NCBI RefSeq assembly: GCF_000969415.1
Contig: NZ_JZEX01000113.1
Span: forward strand, 1 to 64,000
Reading direction: 5' to 3'
Origin: Devosia geojensis
Lineage (GTDB): Bacteria; Pseudomonadota; Alphaproteobacteria; Rhizobiales; Devosiaceae
DNA length: 64,000 bases
The notes under the pieces are model-generated. The model saw only the letters and a program-made list of their open reading frames with translations. It searched no databases and was not told where the DNA came from. Shown one piece after another: positions 1-12,596 of the stretch (its first letter is position 1; the number at the start of each line of letters is the position of its first letter). The position numbers and the translations under genes are program-made.

Positions 1-31
1 CCCCTATCCCCTCCCCTCAAGGGGGAGGGGG
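1..31. repeat. Edge copy of a C/G-rich palindromic repeat (family C)
   Basis: The window opens with a CCCTCCCC-TCAA-GGGGGAGGGG hairpin. The same sequence forms the right arm of the longer element at 7282-7381. Only this arm is inside the window. It is noncoding and lies downstream of dnaE. Confidence 0.6.
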
Positions 32-72
32 ACGCATCGTGCTTGCGGCACCGTCGTGCCCCCACCCACCGC

Positions 73-326
73 TGTCATCCCGGCGAAAGCCGGGACCCAG
101 TACACACCGAGGTCAGAGCTCGTGCGCAGGAGTGCTCATCAGCTTCACGGCAAGGCATCGGCGGCGCCGTTACTGGGTCCCGGCTTTCGCCGGGATGACA
201 GCCGGTGGGAGATGGAACTTTCCAGTACAACTGGAGTGCCGCAAACGTTGCCCCGTTCACACTCCTTGCGGCTGGTGCAGCATCTCAGGATGGGCCCCGG
301 CCTGCGCCGGGGTGACAGCCGGTGGG
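73..326. repeat. REP-like composite palindromic repeat (family A), copy 1
   Basis: Positions 73-100 and 173-200 are a perfect 28-nt inverted repeat containing the hairpin core CCCGGCGAAAGCCGGG. A second module at 251-326 carries CCTTGCGGCTGG, then TCTCAGGATGGGCCCCGGCC, and ends in CGCCGGGGTGACAGCC. The same modules recur at 19811-19975 and 22809-22937. No gene is supported in 1-437. The short open frames here are by-products of the repeats. Confidence 0.85.
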
Positions 327-437
327 TTGGGGAGATAATGCCCGCATCATCCCATCTCCGCGTTCGACCCCGAGGACCCGGAATACAGCGGGTGGGCTGG
401 AAACGCCGATACGTGCAGGTGGATTGACGCGATGTCG

Positions 438-3893
<3,456 letters not shown>

Positions 3894-3972
3894 GAAGCTC
3901 TTTTGCCTGACGGTTCCTTGTGACAGGGGAAGGTCGCGGCGTGAACCGCCGTGCGACCGCTATCCCCAGATG

Positions 3973-4071
3973 TCACACGAGTCGGGTGATCACATCCATC
4001 CAGGTCAGCGAGCCGATGCTGAAGGCTCCGAGGGTGACGAACGCGGCGAGGTCCTTGATGAAGCTGAGCAT
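3973..4071 (-). CDS. 32-residue small hydrophobic protein, function unknown
   Basis: An ATG-initiated 32-codon ORF. The product begins MLSFIKDLAAFVTLGAFSIG and ends in TWMDVITRLV. It is hydrophobic over residues 8-23 with a charged edge (K6, D7, D26, R30), so it may be an amphipathic or single-pass membrane peptide. AACGGAGG sits 6 nt before the ATG, and a near-consensus sigma-70 promoter lies just upstream (4101-4129). Together these make it much more convincing than a chance ORF. It precedes dnaE on the same strand with a 79-bp gap. I believe similar very short peptides occur near dnaE in related genomes, but I cannot check this and do not know a function. Confidence 0.6.
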   Translation of the reverse strand: MLSFIKDLAAFVTLGAFSIGSLTWMDVITRLV

Positions 4072-4100
4072 GGTTGCCTCCGTTGTGTTTATGTTTTGTT

Positions 4101-4129
4101 CTTATAAGTTGCTGGTTTGTTCCTGTCGA
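4101..4129 (-). promoter_or_regulatory. Near-consensus sigma-70 promoter for the 32-residue ORF
   Basis: Reading the minus strand: -35 TCGACA (4129-4124), a 17-bp spacer, then -10 TATAAG (4106-4101). Each hexamer matches consensus at 5 of 6 positions. Transcription would start near 4094, giving a leader of about 23 nt before the ATG at 4071. It may also drive dnaE by read-through. Confidence 0.6.
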
Positions 4130-4189
4130 GGGGTGTGGATAGCGGGGAAAGGCTGGCGGTTAATGGAGGGTTAAGGCGCTGGCTCAGAG

Positions 4190-4216
4190 GCTCTCGCCGG
4201 GATGACAGGCAGTGGG
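4190..4216. repeat. Solo half-copy of repeat family A
   Basis: The sequence CTCTCGCCGGGATGACAGGC followed by AGTGGGA matches the right end of the inverted pair at 173-206 with a few substitutions. No left partner is present nearby. It lies just downstream of the GFA-family gene. Confidence 0.5.
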
Positions 4217-4242
4217 AGTGATGGAGCGGCCTACGACAGGCC

Positions 4243-4629
4243 TCACACCCCGGACAGGTGTACCCACGGCAACTTCTCGTCGGCGTGGAAATGCTTTGTT
4301 GGCTCCACGCGTTCCGGATGGTCGAGGAGAGCTGCATAGAAGTGCCGCTCGTTGGGGTAGCGCTCCGACTGGTAGAACATCGGCGAGCCGCAGTTTCCGC
4401 AAAAGCCGCGCGTTGCTCCCGGGCTGCTCTGATAGACGACGGGCGCGGTTCCGGTGAACCGCCAGCTTCCGTTCTCCTGCCCGATCCAGGTGGTGAAGGG
4501 CGATGCCGTCGCGCGGCGGCAGCTTTGGCAATGGCAGTGGCCGACCCAGTTGGGCGGGCCGGTGAGCTCGAAGGTGCAGGCGCCGCAGAGGCAGCGGCCT
4601 TGCAGGGTGGGTAGCGGATCATCGGCCAT
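4243..4629 (-). CDS. GFA family protein (glutathione-dependent formaldehyde-activating enzyme/CENP-V fold)
   Basis: A 128-residue zinc-binding protein of the GFA/CENP-V family. The cysteine pattern is clear: CLCGAC near residue 13, then HCHCQSCRR, then GFCGNCGSPMF in the second half. It forms the expected two zinc sites. The family includes proteins proposed to condense formaldehyde with glutathione, but most members have no proven activity, so no reaction is claimed. The start at 4629 is preferred because ACGGAGG lies 8 nt upstream. The longer open frame up to 4815 runs back over the terminator hairpin and is unlikely. It is a single gene with no operon partner. Confidence 0.85.
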   Translation of the reverse strand: MADDPLPTLQGRCLCGACTFELTGPPNWVGHCHCQSCRRATASPFTTWIGQENGSWRFTGTAPVVYQSSPGATRGFCGNCGSPMFYQSERYPNERHFYAALLDHPERVEPTKHFHADEKLPWVHLSGV

Positions 4630-4779
4630 GGCGTATGCCTCCGTCGTCATTGCCCGGCTTGTCCGGGCAAAACTAGCCGCGCCGCGTCGGCGGCGCGAGA
4701 GGAGTCCCTCGTCCGGCAGACGCCGGCCGTTGGGTCGCTCACATGAAATGGGCGATGACGACCGGGGCTGGTGGATGCC

Positions 4780-4809
4780 GAAAAGCAAATGGCGGCCGGA
4801 GCCGCCATT
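4780..4809 (-). terminator. Intrinsic terminator of the sugar-catabolic operon
   Basis: A 9-bp perfect stem AATGGCGGC/GCCGCCATT (4788-4796 and 4801-4809) with a 4-nt loop. On the minus strand it is followed by TGCTTTTCGG. It lies 29 bp beyond the stop codon of the Gfo/Idh/MocA gene at 4838 and is oriented to end that operon. Confidence 0.75.
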
Positions 4810-4837
4810 CGTCACATGTGTGCGGATCGCCGCGAAC

Positions 4838-5989
4838 TCACACGTCCGAGAGCTTCACCCACTTACTGTCGGCCTCGCTCGACTTGATCGACGCGGCGAT
4901 GAACTGCATGCCTTCGACGCCGTCGGCCATGGTGGGCAGCAGGGCCTCGTAGTCGGCCCCCTCCCCGCGGATCACGGCGGCGAACTGGCTGTAGAGGGTG
5001 GCGAAGGCTTCGAGGTATCCTTCCGGGTGGCCTGAGGGGATGCGCACGTTCATGGCCGAGGCGGCAGAGCCCGAGATGGCGCCGCCGCGGGTGAGGAGCT
5101 GCTTGGGCTTGCCGAACTCGGTGAACCACATCTGGTTCGGGTTGTCCTGCCGCCACTCGATGCCACCCTTGTCGCCATAGACGCGCAGCTGCAGGCCGTT
5201 CTCGTTGCCGACGGCAACCTGGCTCGCCCAAAGCATGCCGCGCGCGCCGCCCTCGAAGCGCAGCATGATGTGGACGTTGTCGTCGACGCGCCGGCCGGGC
5301 ACGAACGCGGTGAGGTCGGCGGAGACCGCCTCGGTCTTGAGGCCAGTCACAAACCGGGCGAGGTTATAGGCGTGGGTGCCGATATCGCCGATGGCGCCGC
5401 CGGCGCCGGAGCGGGCCGGATCGGTGCGCCAGGCGGCCTGCTTGTTGTCTTCACCGGCCTCTTCGGCCAGCCAGTCCTGCGGATACTCGGCCTGCACCAC
5501 GCGGATGGTGCCGAGCGCGCCGGACTTCACCAGCTCACGGGCCTGCCGCATCAGCGGATAGCCGGTGTAGTTATGGGTGAGGAGGAACTTTGCCCCCTTG
5601 GCGGGCTTGACCGACGCGAGGGCGCGCGCGTCTTCCAGGGTGTTGGAGAGCGGCTTGTCGCAGATGACGTGGATGCCGGCTTCCAGGAACGCCTTGGCGG
5701 GGCCCACATGCATGTGGTTGGGGGTGACGATAGCGACCGCCTCGATGCCGTCGGGCCGCGCGGCCTCGGCGCGGGCCATCTCCTCGTAGGAGGTATAGAT
5801 GCGGTCCTCGGCGAGGCCGAGGTTCTTGCCCGATTCCTTTGCGACCTCCGGCCGCGAGGAGAGCGCGCCGGCGACGAGCTGAAAGTCTCCGTCCAGCCGC
5901 GCCGCGATGCGGTGCACGTAGCCGATGAAGGCCCCGGTGCCGCCGCCGACCATGCCTAAACGAATGGGCCTTGCGCCGTTTTCAGCCAT
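4838..5989 (-). CDS. Gfo/Idh/MocA family oxidoreductase
   Basis: An NAD(P)-dependent sugar dehydrogenase-like protein of 383 residues. The N-terminal Rossmann fold has [12 protein letters not shown] near residue 12. The family's catalytic EKP motif appears as CDKPL around residue 113, so the first acidic residue is Asp. The C-terminal half is the GFO_IDH_MocA substrate domain, including [10 protein letters not shown] near residue 200. It is the last gene of the locus, 15 bp after a TIM-barrel protein, with a GGGAGA ribosome-binding site. In such loci these enzymes oxidise or reduce a sugar hydroxyl, often at C3. The substrate here is unknown. Confidence 0.9.
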   Translation of the reverse strand: MAENGARPIRLGMVGGGTGAFIGYVHRIAARLDGDFQLVAGALSSRPEVAKESGKNLGLAEDRIYTSYEEMARAEAARPDGIEAVAIVTPNHMHVGPAKAFLEAGIHVICDKPLSNTLEDARALASVKPAKGAKFLLTHNYTGYPLMRQARELVKSGALGTIRVVQAEYPQDWLAEEAGEDNKQAAWRTDPARSGAGGAIGDIGTHAYNLARFVTGLKTEAVSADLTAFVPGRRVDDNVHIMLRFEGGARGMLWASQVAVGNENGLQLRVYGDKGGIEWRQDNPNQMWFTEFGKPKQLLTRGGAISGSAASAMNVRIPSGHPEGYLEAFATLYSQFAAVIRGEGADYEALLPTMADGVEGMQFIAASIKSSEADSKWVKLSDV

Positions 5990-6004
5990 TTTCTTCTCCC
6001 TCGC

Positions 6005-7060
6005 TTATGACAGACCGAGCATCTTGCGGTTTGCCGCGGTATCGGTACCCGAGGCGGCGAAATCGTCAAAGGCCTTTTCGGTGACGCGGATGATGTGGCT
6101 GGTGATGAACTGCGCCCCTTCGCGCGCGCCGTCTTCCGGATGCTTCAAGGCGCACTCCCACTCGAGCACCGCCCAGCCGGCGAAATCGTACTGGGCCATT
6201 TTGGAGAAGATCGAGGCGAAATCGACCTGGCCGTCGCCCAGCGAGCGGAAGCGCCCTGCCCGGTTCACCCAGCTCTGAAAGCCGCCATAGACGCCCTGCC
6301 GGCCCGTCGGATTGAACTCGGCATCCTTGACGTGGAACATGCGGATGCGCTCGTGGTAGATGTCGATATAGTCGAGATAATCGAGCTGCTGCAGCACGAA
6401 GTGGCTGGGATCGTAGAGAAGGTTGGCGCGCGGGTGGTTGTTCACGCGCTCCAGGAACATCTCATAGGTCACGCCGTCATGGAGGTCCTCGCCGGGGTGA
6501 ATCTCGTAGCAGACGTCGACGCCGGCTTCATCGAAGGCGTTGAGGATCGGGGTCCAGCGGCGGGCCAACTCGTCGAAGGCTTCCTCGACGAGGCCGGCGG
6601 GACGCTGCGGCCATGGGTAGAGATAGGGCCAGGCGAGCGCGCCCGAGAAGGTCGCATGCTCGCTGAGGCCGAGATTCCTGCTCGCCTTGGCGGCCTTGAG
6701 CATGGTCGCAACCGCCCATTCCTGGCGGGCTTTTGGGTTGCCGTGGACGGAGGCCGGAGCAAAGCCGTCGAAGGCGGTGTCGTACGCCGGGTGGACGGCG
6801 ACGAGCTGGCCTTGCAGGTGGGTCGACAGTTCGGTGATCTCGACGCCGCTCTCTTTGGCAACGCCCTTGAGCTCGTCGCAATAATCCTTTGAGTTGGCGG
6901 CCTTTTCGAGGTCGATGAAGCTTTCGACCCAGGTCGGCACCTGCACTCCCTTGTAGCCGAGATCGGCTGCCCATTTGCAGATGGATGCAAAGGAATTGAA
7001 CGGCGCCGCGTCGCCGGCGAACTGGGCCAGGAAAATAGCCGGCCCCTTGATGGTGCGCAT
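6005..7060 (-). CDS. Sugar phosphate isomerase/epimerase family protein (AP-endonuclease-2 TIM barrel)
   Basis: A 351-residue TIM-barrel protein of the IolE/xylose-isomerase-like superfamily. Candidate metal ligands follow the family order: Glu in CYEIHPGE, Asp in LYDPSHF, His in MFHVKDAEF and Glu in VLEWECAL. GGAGG lies 5 nt before the ATG. It is followed 15 bp later by a Gfo/Idh/MocA dehydrogenase, a pairing typical of keto-sugar pathways where the barrel enzyme does epimerisation, elimination or hydration. The 387-bp gap upstream contains repeat family C, so this pair could be a separate transcript from 7449-13838. Confidence 0.88.
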   Translation of the reverse strand: MRTIKGPAIFLAQFAGDAAPFNSFASICKWAADLGYKGVQVPTWVESFIDLEKAANSKDYCDELKGVAKESGVEITELSTHLQGQLVAVHPAYDTAFDGFAPASVHGNPKARQEWAVATMLKAAKASRNLGLSEHATFSGALAWPYLYPWPQRPAGLVEEAFDELARRWTPILNAFDEAGVDVCYEIHPGEDLHDGVTYEMFLERVNNHPRANLLYDPSHFVLQQLDYLDYIDIYHERIRMFHVKDAEFNPTGRQGVYGGFQSWVNRAGRFRSLGDGQVDFASIFSKMAQYDFAGWAVLEWECALKHPEDGAREGAQFITSHIIRVTEKAFDDFAASGTDTAANRKMLGLS

Positions 7061-7448
7061 GATGACCTCCTCTTTGTGCTGCCCTTGCCGCAGGCCTGGC
7101 GTACGTACCTCAAGGCGGCTTCGCGGGGGCAGTCCCGGTTGAAACGGCTGTGGCGGGCCCAGCGGCCCGCCATCGCGTTTATCAGTATGGGCGAGACCTT
7201 ATTGGAGCGGCCTGCCCTGTCAAGCCGATGCTCTAAACGTTTCAGGTTTTCGGACTGAACTGCACATAGGCCTTCGGTTCAGTCGCCCCCTCCCCCTTGA
7301 GGGGAGGGGTCGGGGGTGGGGGTCCATCGGTGGTCCACACAACGACCCCCACCCTCATTCCCTCCCCTCAAGGGGGAGGGAGGCGAAGAAGCCGATGTTC
7401 CATCGCAACCCAAACGCCCGATGTGCTTCAACTAAAACCCAAATACCC
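7061..7448. repeat. Intergenic region with a large family C palindrome (7282-7381)
   Basis: Within this 388-bp gap, 7282-7381 forms an inverted repeat of about 100 nt. The left arm is CCCTCCCCCTTGAGGGGAGGG followed by GGGGGTGGGGGTC, and the right arm is its near-complement ending in CTCAAGGGGGAGGG. The right arm matches the element at the start of the window. The rest (7061-7280 and 7382-7448) shows no gene, promoter or terminator I can defend. Confidence 0.7.
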
Positions 7449-8591
7449 TCAGGCCTTGAGCAGCGCCTTGGCTTCATCGGGCCCCAACGCCAGCGGGCGC
7501 TCGCAGGTGGTCTGCAAGGTCTGCACCTGACCGGATTCGGCCGCCTTCAGCAGCGAGGTCATGACGTCGACGGCATGGAGCGCGACGTCGAGCCCGCAGC
7601 GGGCGGCGCGGCCGTTCTCGAGCGATGCCATCATGTCGGCAAGGCCGGCCGTGCGGTAGTTGGCGCGCGGATTGGGCTTGTCGAGGTCCTGGTTGAAGAT
7701 GCCGAACGGGTGGTTCCACGGCTCGACCGGCTGCTTCTCGCCGCCCGGGTCGGTGATGACGAGGTCGCCGCCGAAGAAGTTCGGGTCCGGCACGTAGATG
7801 GTGCCTTCGGTGCCGTAGAGCTCGATGTTGTGGTGGCCGTGGCTCGCCACGTCCCAGCTGGCGCCGATGGTGACGATGGCCCCGTTGTGGAACTCGAGGA
7901 TGCCGTGGACCGTGGTCGGCGTACCGACCTTGATCTTGGTGCCCTGGTAGGGTCCGGCGGCGGTCACTTCACGCTCGGCGCGCGCCATGTTGGCGAAGGC
8001 CGTGACGCGCTTGACCGGGCCGATGAGATGGATGAGGTCGGTGACGTAATAGGGCCCGATATCGAGGATGGGCCCTGCCCCGACCTGGAAGAAGAAATCC
8101 GGGTTCGGGTGCCAGTGCTCCATGCCGCGGCTCATCACGTGGGTGGTGCCCGAGGTGATCTTGCCGAGCTTGCCGCTGTCGATGATCTCGCGGGCCTGCT
8201 GGTGGGCGCCGCCGAGGAAGGTGTCGGGCGCGCTGCCGACGGCGAGGCCTTTTTCACTCGACGCCTTGCGGAGCGCCAGGCCCTCTTCGAGGGTCAGCAC
8301 GAACGGCTTTTCCGAGTAGACGTGCTTGCCGGCCGAGATCGCATCCATCGACACCTTGTAGTGGGTGGCGGGGATGGTGAGGTTGACGATGACGTCGACC
8401 TCGCTGTTCTTCAGCAGCTCATCCGGGGTCTGGGCGGCGACGCCGTATTCCTCGGCGCGCTTCTTGGCCGCTTCCGGGAGAATATCGGCGACGGCGCGCA
8501 CGTCCAGCCCTTTAAAGAGCGGAGCGAGCTTGAGATAAGCCGCCGAGATATTGCCGGCACCCATGATGCCGACGCCATAGGTCTTGGTCAT
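7449..8591 (-). CDS. Gfo/Idh/MocA family oxidoreductase
   Basis: A 380-residue NAD(P)-dependent dehydrogenase. The Rossmann fold begins YGVGIMGAGNISAAYLKLA. The catalytic lysine motif SEKPFVLT is near residue 95. The C-terminal beta-sheet domain carries DIGPYYVTDLIHL. It is a paralogue rather than a copy of the 4838-5989 protein. It starts 6 bp after the stop of the small TIM-barrel gene, so the two are co-transcribed. A paired dehydrogenase and isomerase downstream of a sugar importer suggests stepwise oxidation and rearrangement of the imported sugar. Its substrate cannot be read from the sequence. Confidence 0.9.
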   Translation of the reverse strand: MTKTYGVGIMGAGNISAAYLKLAPLFKGLDVRAVADILPEAAKKRAEEYGVAAQTPDELLKNSEVDVIVNLTIPATHYKVSMDAISAGKHVYSEKPFVLTLEEGLALRKASSEKGLAVGSAPDTFLGGAHQQAREIIDSGKLGKITSGTTHVMSRGMEHWHPNPDFFFQVGAGPILDIGPYYVTDLIHLIGPVKRVTAFANMARAEREVTAAGPYQGTKIKVGTPTTVHGILEFHNGAIVTIGASWDVASHGHHNIELYGTEGTIYVPDPNFFGGDLVITDPGGEKQPVEPWNHPFGIFNQDLDKPNPRANYRTAGLADMMASLENGRAARCGLDVALHAVDVMTSLLKAAESGQVQTLQTTCERPLALGPDEAKALLKA

Positions 8592-8597
8592 TTTCGC

Positions 8598-9344
8598 TTA
8601 CTTCCAGGCTTTGGCCGTCTCGATGGAACGCCGCGCGAAGCGCTCGGCGTCGGAGGGGTTATCGTGCTCGGCAACGAAGTACTTCGCCTTCGTCTTGGCC
8701 TTCACGTCGTTGATGAGGTTGTTCCAGTCCATGATGCCGTAGCCGACGTCGGCCCAGCCGTCCTCGTCAGCGTTCTCGCCTTCGGGGGCAATGTCCTTGA
8801 CGTGGACGGCGGTGATGCGATCGCCATACCGGTCCATCCAGGAGCGCGGGTCCTCGCCGCCCTTTGCCACCCAGGCGACATCCATTTCCCATTCGAGGTC
8901 GGCGCCGGTGTTGAGGATGATCTCCATCGGGGTGGAGCCGTCCTCGGTCTTCCAGAACTCGAAGTGGTGGTTGTGCCAGCCGAAGCCGTAGCCCTCGGCC
9001 TTGTAGGTCTGCGCAAACCCGGCCAGCGTCTCGGCGAACTCGGTCCACTTGGCGTCGGAATTGCCGAAGAGCTCGCGGTTGATGTGGGGCGCGAAGATGG
9101 TCTTGACGCCGATGGTCTCGGCGATCTTGAGCGTTGCGGCCTTGTCCTTCAGGAGATCCGGGCCGAAGTGGCCGGTCGGCATGGTCAGGCCGTGCTTGCG
9201 CAGCAGTTCGGCGAAAGCGGCTGGGTCCGAATAGAGGCCGCCGAAGCCTTCGACCTGCGTGTAGCCGAGGGCAGCGAGCTTGCCGAGGAAATCGTCGAGC
9301 GGGGGAAAGTTGCGGGCGCTGTAAAGCTGGAATGAAAGGTCCAT
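8598..9344 (-). CDS. Sugar phosphate isomerase/epimerase family protein (short TIM barrel)
   Basis: A 248-residue TIM-barrel protein beginning MDLSFQLYSARNFPPLDDFL. Family motifs are GWHNHHFEF, EWEMDVAWV, VHVKDIAPEG and FVAEHDNP, giving the expected Glu/Asp/His metal ligands. The start at 9344 has AGAGG upstream. The open frame extends to 9512, but that extra sequence is Arg/Pro-rich and lacks a ribosome-binding site. Members of this subgroup act as isomerases, epimerases or hydratases on keto-sugars. It sits between the ATPase gene (188 bp away) and a dehydrogenase gene (6 bp). Confidence 0.88.
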   Translation of the reverse strand: MDLSFQLYSARNFPPLDDFLGKLAALGYTQVEGFGGLYSDPAAFAELLRKHGLTMPTGHFGPDLLKDKAATLKIAETIGVKTIFAPHINRELFGNSDAKWTEFAETLAGFAQTYKAEGYGFGWHNHHFEFWKTEDGSTPMEIILNTGADLEWEMDVAWVAKGGEDPRSWMDRYGDRITAVHVKDIAPEGENADEDGWADVGYGIMDWNNLINDVKAKTKAKYFVAEHDNPSDAERFARRSIETAKAWK

Positions 9345-9489
9345 TGGTGCCTCTATGTCGTATCGCGGCTTGGGGTTCTGCCTGCGAGCAGCAGGACGTA
9401 GCGTGAATTCGGGGAGCCGTCGCGCCTCGGGGACAGGTCGACTTGCGCAAAAGTAATATCGACGCTGAACCGTCCGGCGTGGCGAGCGA

Positions 9490-9511
9490 TGCCGGCGCCG
9501 TGGCGCCGGCA
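9490..9511 (-). promoter_or_regulatory. Intercistronic GC hairpin downstream of the ATPase gene
   Basis: TGCCGGCGCC and GGCGCCGGCA form a perfect 10-bp stem with a 2-nt centre. No T-tract follows on the minus strand, so it is more likely an mRNA processing or stabilising hairpin, or a weak attenuator, than a full terminator. Confidence 0.4.
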
Positions 9512-9531
9512 CGAAGCGTGGTGAGCAGAGC

Positions 9532-10626
<1,095 letters not shown>

Positions 10627-10630
10627 ATGA

Positions 10631-11572
10631 CTATCCCTTGACCGCGCCGGCGGCGATGCCGCGGACGAACAGGCGTCCGGACACGAAGTAGACGATCAGC
10701 GGCACGAGGCCGGTGAGGATCGTGGCGGCCATGTTGACGTTGTATTCGGGGCTGCCCTGCGCCGAGTTGACGATGTTGTTGAGCTGCACGGTCATCGGAT
10801 AGTTCTGCGTGCCCGCGAACACGACGCCGAACAGGAAGTCGTTCCAGATGCCGGTGATCTGCAGGATCAGCGCCACCACGAAGATCGGCAGCGACATGGG
10901 CAGCATGATCTCGAAGAAGATGCGCCAGAACCCTGCCCCGTCGACACGCGCGGCCTTGAAGAGCTCGACCGGAAGCGCCGCGAAATAGTTGCGGAAAAGG
11001 AGCGTCAGGATCGGCATGCCGAAGATGGTGTGGATGAGGATGACGGCCCAGAGGCTACCGAAGATGCCCATCTCCCGGGTCAGCATCACCAGCGGATAGA
11101 GCATCACCTGATAAGGGATGAACGAGCCGAAGATGAGGATCGAGAAGAAGATCTCCGACCCCTTGAACCGCCAGTTGATCAGCGCATAGCCGTTGATGGC
11201 GGCGATGAAGATTGAGACGATGGTCGAGGGAACGGTGATCTTGACCGAATTCCAGAAGCCGGGGCTGAGGCCCTGGCAGGTCAGGCCCGTACAGGCGCTG
11301 GTCCAGGCCTTGGTCCAGGCCTCGCCCGTCCATTCGATCGGCGGGGCGAAGATGTTGCCCCAGCGGATCTCGGGCATCGTCTTGAACGAGGTGACGATCA
11401 TCACGTAGAGCGGGAAGAGGAAATAGAGGCACGCAAAGAACAGGATCGAGTAGATGATGATCTTGCGCGGCGTGAAGAACGGCTTCGGGCGCGGGCCGCG
11501 CGGGTCCACGCGGCTCTTAACGTCGGTCGCCTCGGTCTGTGCGGAGGAAGAAACGGTTGCGGTCGTGGTCAT
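10631..11572 (-). CDS. ABC sugar importer, permease 2 (MalG type)
   Basis: A 313-residue inner-membrane permease with about six membrane segments. The first is at IIIYSILFFACLYFLFPLYV. The EAA loop that docks the ATPase reads ELFKAARVDGAGFWRIFFEI. The start at 11572 (MTTTATVSSS) overlaps the upstream permease stop by 4 bp (ATGA), which is typical translational coupling. The cytoplasmic N-tail is unusually long and polar (about 45 residues). Confidence 0.93.
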   Translation of the reverse strand: MTTTATVSSSAQTEATDVKSRVDPRGPRPKPFFTPRKIIIYSILFFACLYFLFPLYVMIVTSFKTMPEIRWGNIFAPPIEWTGEAWTKAWTSACTGLTCQGLSPGFWNSVKITVPSTIVSIFIAAINGYALINWRFKGSEIFFSILIFGSFIPYQVMLYPLVMLTREMGIFGSLWAVILIHTIFGMPILTLLFRNYFAALPVELFKAARVDGAGFWRIFFEIMLPMSLPIFVVALILQITGIWNDFLFGVVFAGTQNYPMTVQLNNIVNSAQGSPEYNVNMAATILTGLVPLIVYFVSGRLFVRGIAAGAVKG

Positions 11573-12507
11573 GAGCGACGGCCCTTTCCGCCGAATTCGA
11601 GATAGGCCCACGGCACGATGATGATGAGCACGGTGATGAGCATCATCGTGGAAGCGGCAAGGCCCTGGGCGATGTTGCCGGCGCCGAACATGTAGTTGTA
11701 GACGTACTTGGCCGGCACTTCCGAGGAGATGCCCGGGCCGCCGTCGGTCATGGCGACGACGAGGTCGTAAAGGCGCACGATGCCCGAACCGACCAGCACC
11801 ACGGCGGTGACGAAAACGCCGCGCATCATCGGCAGGACGATCGATACGTAGGTGCGCCATGTGGGAATGCCGTCGACGCGCGCCGCCTTCCAGATCTCAT
11901 CATCGACGCTGCGCAGGCCCGCCAGCATCAGCACCATCACGAAGCCGACGCCCTGCCAGAGGCCGGCGATCAGCAGCGCGTAGAGCACCATGCGCGGGTT
12001 GTTGAGCCAGTCGAAGGTGAAGTTCGCCCAGCCCATGTTGCGCATCGTGCCCTGCAGGCCCAGCGTCGGGTTCATGATCCACTGCCAGACGAGGCCGGTG
12101 ACGATGAACGAGAGGGCGAAAGGATAGAGCATGATGGTGCGGAAGGCGCTCTCGAAGCGGATCTTCTGGTCCATCAGCACGGCGAGGATGAAGCCGAACA
12201 CCAGGGTGAACACCAGCGAAAACGAGCCGTAGATCACCAGGTTGTTGACCGAGGTGTTCCAGCGCGAGGTGGCAAAGAGGCGCCGGTATTGGTCGAAGCC
12301 GACGAACTCGCCCGTCGGCAGGAGCCGGGAATTGGTGAAGGAATACCAGACTGTCCACAAGGTGCAGCCGACGAAGACGACCAGCACCGTGGCCATCATC
12401 GGCGTCGCCGCGATCTTGGCCGAGAGATTGCGGATGAAGGTATTGTAGAGGAAGCGTGTCAGTCCGCCGCCGGCGCTCTTTCGCGCCTGGACCGCATAGT
12501 CCGCCAT
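11569..12507 (-). CDS. ABC sugar importer, permease 1 (MalF type)
   Basis: A 312-residue inner-membrane permease starting MADYAVQARKSAGGG, with GGAG 8 nt upstream. Membrane segments include MMATVLVVFVGCTLWTVWY and the paired helices around FSLVFTLVFGFILAVLM. The EAA loop reads DEIWKAARVDGIPTWRTYV. It couples with the second permease by a 4-bp overlap. A strong hairpin separates it from the binding-protein gene upstream. Confidence 0.93.
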   Translation of the reverse strand: MADYAVQARKSAGGGLTRFLYNTFIRNLSAKIAATPMMATVLVVFVGCTLWTVWYSFTNSRLLPTGEFVGFDQYRRLFATSRWNTSVNNLVIYGSFSLVFTLVFGFILAVLMDQKIRFESAFRTIMLYPFALSFIVTGLVWQWIMNPTLGLQGTMRNMGWANFTFDWLNNPRMVLYALLIAGLWQGVGFVMVLMLAGLRSVDDEIWKAARVDGIPTWRTYVSIVLPMMRGVFVTAVVLVGSGIVRLYDLVVAMTDGGPGISSEVPAKYVYNYMFGAGNIAQGLAASTMMLITVLIIIVPWAYLEFGGKGRRS

Positions 12508-12524
12508 GATGCGTCTCCATAGTG

Positions 12525-12556
12525 AGCGGCCGGCTTGGAGGTCCAGGCCGGCCGCT
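12525..12556 (-). promoter_or_regulatory. Intercistronic hairpin after the sugar binding-protein gene
   Basis: AGCGGCCGGC and GCCGGCCGCT pair perfectly (12525-12534 with 12547-12556). A nested TGGA/TCCA stem lies in the loop. It sits between the binding-protein stop (12597) and the first permease start (12507). There is no T-run. Hairpins at this position in ABC operons usually protect the binding-protein mRNA, giving more of it than of the permeases. Confidence 0.6.
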
Positions 12557-12596
12557 GCGATGTCACTCGAGATCAAAAGCCATCAGGTCGGACCGC

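Noticed and set aside
73-200. CRISPR-like repeats
   Set aside because: The units are inverted pairs without regular spacers or array structure and there are no cas genes.
7395-9335. 646-codon open frame opposite the oxidoreductase and TIM-barrel genes
   Set aside because: It spans two well-supported genes on the other strand and begins inside a repeat. The composition is that of an antisense frame.
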